DNA from: Gammaproteobacteria bacterium UBA5338
GTDB lineage: Bacteria > Pseudomonadota > Gammaproteobacteria > Pseudomonadales > UBA5862
DNA: 9,280 nucleotides
Assembly: GCA_002408105.1 (NCBI GenBank)
Contig: DHQM01000030.1
Location: 1-9,280 of the forward strand
Direction of reading: 5' to 3'
Shown: positions 5,926 to 9,280 of the stretch, piece by piece
How positions within the stretch are numbered: position 1 is the stretch's first letter
Layout of the letters: every line of letters begins with the position of its first letter
Translations under genes and position numbers: made by a program
Notes under the pieces: generated by a model
The model's database searches: none
What the model saw: the letters and a program-made list of their open reading frames with translations, nothing else
What the model was told of the DNA's origin: nothing

Positions 5926-6638
5926 TTGACCTCCGTGGGGTCGCCGGCCGGAGCCTGTCGGCGGGCATGAATGATCAGCGAAGCAGGGCGTCCTGTTGTT
6001 TCGTCCAGTGGCTCATGCAGTTGGTGGATGCTCCAGCGGTGCGTGTGCAGCAGAGCAACCCAGGACCCCAGGGTGCGAAAGTACCATGGGGCCGCCTCGC
6101 CGAACCTTTTGCCGAGCCCCTGCCATGAGCCGGCGCGCCAGCCATCCTTGTAGGCGCTGGACCCAAATGCCGAGTGGGGGTGCAGGGTTTGGATTATGAG
6201 GTTGCGGTTACCCAGGGTCACCAGGGATCCAAGTGCCTCCAGCAGCTGCGCCACCGACTGGTCGCCGAGCAGGGAGAAATTGCACACCGCCAGGTCGAAG
6301 CGGTGATGGCCGAGCGCTGTGGTGATGTGGCGGTACTCGGTGGTTCGGTAGTCGTGACCCGGTGCGGCGGCCTTGGCTGCGGCAACCAGGGCAGGCTCCA
6401 TGTCGATGCCCAGAGTGGCAATGCCATGGGCTTGTAGGGCCCGGCACAGCCAGCCTTCGCCACAGCCGACGTCAAGTACTGTCTGTGGTTGATCCCCCAA
6501 CACAGTGTCGACGATGGCCGCGTCGGTGACCCGTACGCGGCTCTCGATGGTGTGGTTGCGGACCGCCTGCACCCAGGGGGCAGCGTTGTGGCGCCAGGCC
6601 ATCTGGATCTGCTCTTCTCGGTCTCTATCAGCAGACAT
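5922..6638 (-). CDS. class I SAM-dependent methyltransferase, substrate unknown
   Basis: A 238-residue soluble Rossmann-fold methyltransferase. Motif I is VLDVGCGEGWLCRAL (54-68) with D57, G59, G61 and G63. The ribose-binding acid is D79 in GIDMEP, and FDLAVCNFSLLG (114-125) forms the motif IV region. The N-terminal segment WRHNAAPWVQAVRNHTIESR (15-34) and the C-terminal TLHPHSAF (151-158) and PWYFRTLGSWVALL (184-197) are typical of a widespread uncharacterised family of proteobacterial small-molecule methyltransferases with a general resemblance to UbiG. The acceptor cannot be deduced. The start is ATG at 6638, since AGGAG (6652-6648) lies nine bases upstream; the frame stays open far upstream, antisense to the ABC gene, but has no family resemblance there. 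It is the first gene of a coupled pair with the NUDIX gene. Confidence 0.88.
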   Translation of the reverse strand: MSADRDREEQIQMAWRHNAAPWVQAVRNHTIESRVRVTDAAIVDTVLGDQPQTVLDVGCGEGWLCRALQAHGIATLGIDMEPALVAAAKAAAPGHDYRTTEYRHITTALGHHRFDLAVCNFSLLGDQSVAQLLEALGSLVTLGNRNLIIQTLHPHSAFGSSAYKDGWRAGSWQGLGKRFGEAAPWYFRTLGSWVALLHTHRWSIHQLHEPLDETTGRPASLIIHARRQAPAGDPTEVK

Positions 6639-6721
6639 GGTGGGGTTCTCCTGGGTGTGTCTAGACGCTAAGCGCCTGGCGAATTCGGCAGGATGGGGCG
6701 ACGTATAGACGCGACCTGACC

Positions 6722-6766
6722 TATGATGCAGCCCCCAGAGCGGGGACCGTAGGCCACGGTCCCCGC
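6722..6766 (+). promoter_or_regulatory. perfect hairpin with upstream -10-like element before the exporter
   Basis: GCGGGGACCGT (6740-6750) pairs perfectly with ACGGTCCCCGC (6756-6766) around the five-base loop AGGCC. It ends 22 bases before the exporter's ATG and lies in the 150-base divergent intergenic region. TATGAT at 6722-6727 resembles a -10 element, but no good -35 is visible. If it is used, the hairpin would begin a few bases after the transcription start. No T-run follows. A regulator binding site or a 5' mRNA structure is equally possible. Confidence 0.5.
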
Positions 6767-6788
6767 TGCAACAGACCTCGGAGCGCGG

Positions 6789-8660
6789 ATGCGATCGATG
6801 GTTCGAGAGCCGGATGTGCATGACTCCGGCTCGATCAATTGGAAGGTCTTGCGCAAGCTTTCGCCTTATTTGCTGGAGTACCGCACCCGCGTGTTCGTGG
6901 CGCTCGCATTGTTGGTGGGAGCCAAGCTTGCGGGTGTTGGCATGCCGCTTTTGCTCAAAGCCATCGTCGATGCCATGGACCCCTCTGTGGTGGGCGGGAG
7001 TGCCGTGTTCAACTTGGTGGCCGTGCCTGTTGCACTGTTGGTTGGCTATGGTGCACTGCGGTTTTTCAACGTGGCCCTTGCCGAGCTGCGCGACACCATC
7101 TTCAGTCGGGTGACGGAGCGCGCCCAGCGCCGGGTTGGACTGGAAGTCTTCAGCCATCTGTACAACCTGGATATGGATTTTCACCTCTCCCGGCGCACTG
7201 GCGGGCTCTCCCGGGACATCGAGCGCGGGACGCGGGGCATCAACTTCATCTTGCGGTTTGGCCTGTTCAACATCGTCCCTACATTGTTTGAAGTCGCATT
7301 GGTCGCGGTTGTGTTGTTGGTGACCTACAGCTGGCTGTACGCCGCCATTGCGCTGGTTTCGGTGGTCCTTTACGTCGGCTTTTCGGTGTTCGCGACCGAG
7401 TGGCGCACGCGTTTTGTGCGCGAAGCCAACCTGCTCGACAGCCGGGCCAACACCCGCGCCGTGGATGCCCTGCTCAACTACGAAACGGTCAAGTACTTTG
7501 GCAACGAAGCCTATGAGGCGGGCCTGTACGACCGCAGCCTGTCGAGTTGGGAGCGGGCCAAGCTCAAGAACCGCTTTTCCCTCGGCCTTCTGAACTCAGG
7601 ACAGGCATTGATTGTGGCCGGCGGGGTCACCGCAATGATGTGGCTCGCAGCCTCTGAGGTCTCCAATGGTACCCGCAGCCTTGGTGACTTGGTGGCGGTC
7701 AACGCGTTCATGATTCAGTTGTTCATTCCATTGAACATGCTGGGGTTTGTGTACCGCGAACTCAAGGCCGCCCTGGCGGACATCGATACCCTGTTTGGCC
7801 TTCTGGCGCAACGACCTCAAATCACGGATCGGCCCAGCGCTCGGGACCTGCCGTCGGGCGAACACTGCATTGAATTTCGCCACCTGTACTTCAGCTACCA
7901 ACCGGACCGACCGATTCTACAAGACGTCAGCTTTTCGGTCGGGAGTGGCGAGAAGGTGGCGTTGGTGGGGTACAGCGGCTCAGGGAAGTCCACTTTGGCG
8001 CGACTGTTGTTTCGCTTTTACGACGTGGACCAGGGGGCTGTTCTGGTTGACGGCATCGACGTGCGTGACTGGTCCCAGCACAGCTTGCGGCGAGAGATCG
8101 GCGTGGTGCCACAAGATACCGTGCTGTTCAACGACAGCTTGTTGCACAACCTCAGGTATGGCCAACCCGAGGCCAGCGATGAGCAGGTGCGCGCTGCGGT
8201 GCAGTTCGCGCAGCTGGACGGATTCATCGAGCGCCTGCCCAAGGGTTGGCACACCGAGGTCGGAGAGCGGGGTCTCAAGCTGTCTGGCGGCGAAAAGCAG
8301 CGTGTGGCCATTGCTCGGGTGCTGCTCAAGCAGCCCGGCATTCTGGTGTTCGATGAGGCCACCTCGTCGCTCGATTCCACCGCTGAGCGGGCCATCACCG
8401 AGGCGATGCGGCGCCTTTCCCGTGACCACACCACCTTGGTGATTGCGCATCGATTGTCGACGGTTGCGGATGCCGATCGCATCGTGGTGCTCGATGCCGG
8501 GCGGGTGGTGGAGCAGGGCACCCACACTGCTCTGTTGGCGCTGGGCGGGCGGTATGCTGAACTCTGGCGTGCGCAGCAGGCGGAGGCCCAAGAGGCCGCT
8601 GCTGAGCGCAGCGGCGCGGAGCAACAAGCTGCTGGCATTGAAGCCTCAGGCCGCCGCTGA
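6789..8660 (+). CDS. Atm1-type ABC exporter (fused permease and ATPase)
   Basis: A 623-residue half-transporter that should work as a homodimer in the inner membrane. The membrane domain spans roughly residues 20-330. It carries Atm1/HMT1-family hallmarks FHLSRRTGGLSRDIERGTRGI (131-151) and NYETVKYFGNE (230-240). The ATPase domain has Walker A GYSGSGKST (394-402, K400), the Q-loop Q442, signature LSGGEKQR (498-505), Walker B ILVFDEATS (518-526; D522, E523), D-loop SLDS and H554. All key residues are present. Known relatives export glutathione-linked sulfur species or glutathione and metal-glutathione conjugates; that role is inferred here. The ATG at 6789 has GGAG (6780-6783) five bases upstream; ATG 6798 is too far from it. 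The C-terminus beyond about 600 is Ala/Glu-rich and variable. Its last 15 bases overlap the end of ogt on the other strand. Confidence 0.93.
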   Translation: MRSMVREPDVHDSGSINWKVLRKLSPYLLEYRTRVFVALALLVGAKLAGVGMPLLLKAIVDAMDPSVVGGSAVFNLVAVPVALLVGYGALRFFNVALAELRDTIFSRVTERAQRRVGLEVFSHLYNLDMDFHLSRRTGGLSRDIERGTRGINFILRFGLFNIVPTLFEVALVAVVLLVTYSWLYAAIALVSVVLYVGFSVFATEWRTRFVREANLLDSRANTRAVDALLNYETVKYFGNEAYEAGLYDRSLSSWERAKLKNRFSLGLLNSGQALIVAGGVTAMMWLAASEVSNGTRSLGDLVAVNAFMIQLFIPLNMLGFVYRELKAALADIDTLFGLLAQRPQITDRPSARDLPSGEHCIEFRHLYFSYQPDRPILQDVSFSVGSGEKVALVGYSGSGKSTLARLLFRFYDVDQGAVLVDGIDVRDWSQHSLRREIGVVPQDTVLFNDSLLHNLRYGQPEASDEQVRAAVQFAQLDGFIERLPKGWHTEVGERGLKLSGGEKQRVAIARVLLKQPGILVFDEATSSLDSTAERAITEAMRRLSRDHTTLVIAHRLSTVADADRIVVLDAGRVVEQGTHTALLALGGRYAELWRAQQAEAQEAAAERSGAEQQAAGIEASGRR

Positions 8661-9125
8661 CAGCACCTGCGCTTCGTGGCGCAGCAGCACAGCCTTGGTG
8701 TCGATTCCGCCGCCGAAGCCGGTGAGCTGCCCATCCGCTCCGATGACCCTGTGGCAGGGAACCACAATGGGGATTGGGTTGCGGGCGTTGGCCGCGCCCA
8801 CAGCGCGCACCGCCTTTGGCCGCCCAATCTGCTGCGCAATGGCGCCATAGGAGCGGGTTGACCCATATGGGATCTGAGTCAATGCGCGCAGCACCAAGAC
8901 CTGAAAGGCGGTGCCGCGCCAATCCAGTTGCAGATCGAAGGTTTTGCGGCGGCCCTCGAAGTAGGCATCCAGCTGCCGCCTGGGCGCGTCGAGTGCTGCG
9001 GCGTTGGTGCGCCAGCCCAGTGCAGGCTCGTGGTCCGCATTGGGAAAGCGGATCTCATGCAGGCGGTCGCCGTCTCCCACCAACATCAAGCGCCCGATGG
9101 GGGTGTCCAGATGGCAGCAGTACAT
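8646..9125 (-). CDS. ogt: methylated-DNA-[protein]-cysteine S-methyltransferase
   Basis: A 159-residue suicide repair protein that removes alkyl groups from O6-alkylguanine (and O4-alkylthymine) in DNA by transferring them to its own cysteine. The acceptor is C124 in IVVPCHRVIG. Around it are the helix-turn-helix features SYGAIAQQIG (92-101), RAVGAANARNP (107-117, with arginine finger R107) and GFGGGIDTKAVLLRHE (136-151). The N-terminal domain lacks the Ada zinc module, so Ogt/MGMT is the right branch. GTAFQVLVLRAL has Leu where Trp is common (GTAFQxxVW), an apparently tolerable change. The ATG at 9125 has AGGAG (9136-9132) six bases upstream. A weak promoter could lie at 9186-9181 (TTCCCG) and 9163-9158 (TAGAGT), spaced 17 bases. 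The gene is monocistronic in this view and ends within the 3' end of the exporter gene. Confidence 0.93.
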   Translation of the reverse strand: MYCCHLDTPIGRLMLVGDGDRLHEIRFPNADHEPALGWRTNAAALDAPRRQLDAYFEGRRKTFDLQLDWRGTAFQVLVLRALTQIPYGSTRSYGAIAQQIGRPKAVRAVGAANARNPIPIVVPCHRVIGADGQLTGFGGGIDTKAVLLRHEAQVLSAAA

Positions 9126-9242
9126 GGTGTGCTCCTGTGCTTGCGCGACGGCTTAAGACTCTAACAGGATGCGAAACTGGCGGGAACGGGCTCGGGAGAC
9201 GCTGCCATACCCTGTGGCGCAGTGAATCGGGGCTCGGCCTGT

Positions 9243-9274
9243 GCGGGCCCGCACTGTTGCAGTGGCGGGCCCGC
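9243..9274. repeat. long GC-rich stem-loop near the window edge
   Basis: The 10-base palindrome GCGGGCCCGC occurs at 9243-9252 and 9265-9274. Between them CACTG (9252-9256) pairs with CAGTG (9260-9264) around TTG, and the flanking copies pair with a single bulged G (9265), giving a stem of 14 pairs. No T-run is visible on either side before the window ends at 9280. It could terminate a gene lying beyond the right edge or be an intergenic inverted repeat. The rest of 9126-9280 shows no gene. Confidence 0.6.
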
Positions 9275-9280
9275 GGGTCT

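Noticed and set aside
6639..7184. N-terminal extension of the methyltransferase frame on the minus strand
   Set aside because: It runs antisense to the exporter, has no family resemblance, and the ATG at 6638 has a good AGGAG.

Overview
This is a GC-rich, densely packed chromosomal stretch with nine well-supported protein genes and one small hypothetical membrane gene. I see no RNA gene, mobile element, CRISPR array or obvious horizontally acquired block. The gene set suggests a proteobacterium, most likely a gammaproteobacterium: a stand-alone YqfO/NIF3-like domain protein, PrmB (ribosomal protein L3 glutamine methyltransferase), an Atm1-type ABC exporter and Ogt. Genus cannot be fixed from the sequence alone.

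Layout. Bases 86-2612 hold four plus-strand genes: a YqfO-like protein (GTG start), an 80-residue three-helix membrane protein (TTG start), a DUF2254 membrane protein (GTG start) and a small exported protein with one EF-hand. A promoter-like sequence near 2700-2730 then precedes a two-gene unit: an acyl-CoA synthetase (2776-4407), and 18 bases later prmB (4426-5337). Converging on prmB from the minus strand is a second two-gene unit (6638 down to 5359). Its genes, a class I SAM methyltransferase and a zinc-ribbon NUDIX hydrolase, overlap by the 4 bases ATGA, so they are probably translationally coupled. Divergent from this pair is an Atm1-type ABC exporter (6789-8660), preceded by a perfect 11-bp hairpin. 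Its 3' end overlaps by 15 bases, tail to tail, the end of a minus-strand ogt gene (9125 down to 8646). The last 155 bases hold no gene but a long GC-rich stem-loop near the right edge.

Functional themes. Most genes are housekeeping or stress related: translation-factor methylation, nucleotide or cofactor sanitation, repair of alkylated DNA, export of glutathione or metal conjugates, and CoA activation of a carboxylic acid. There is no convincing sign of a new multi-gene system. What deserves a second look is mostly small structure: a 22-bp perfect palindrome running up to the stop codon of the DUF2254 gene, the hairpin upstream of the exporter, two hairpins before the EF-hand gene, and the coupled methyltransferase/NUDIX pair, whose substrates are unknown.
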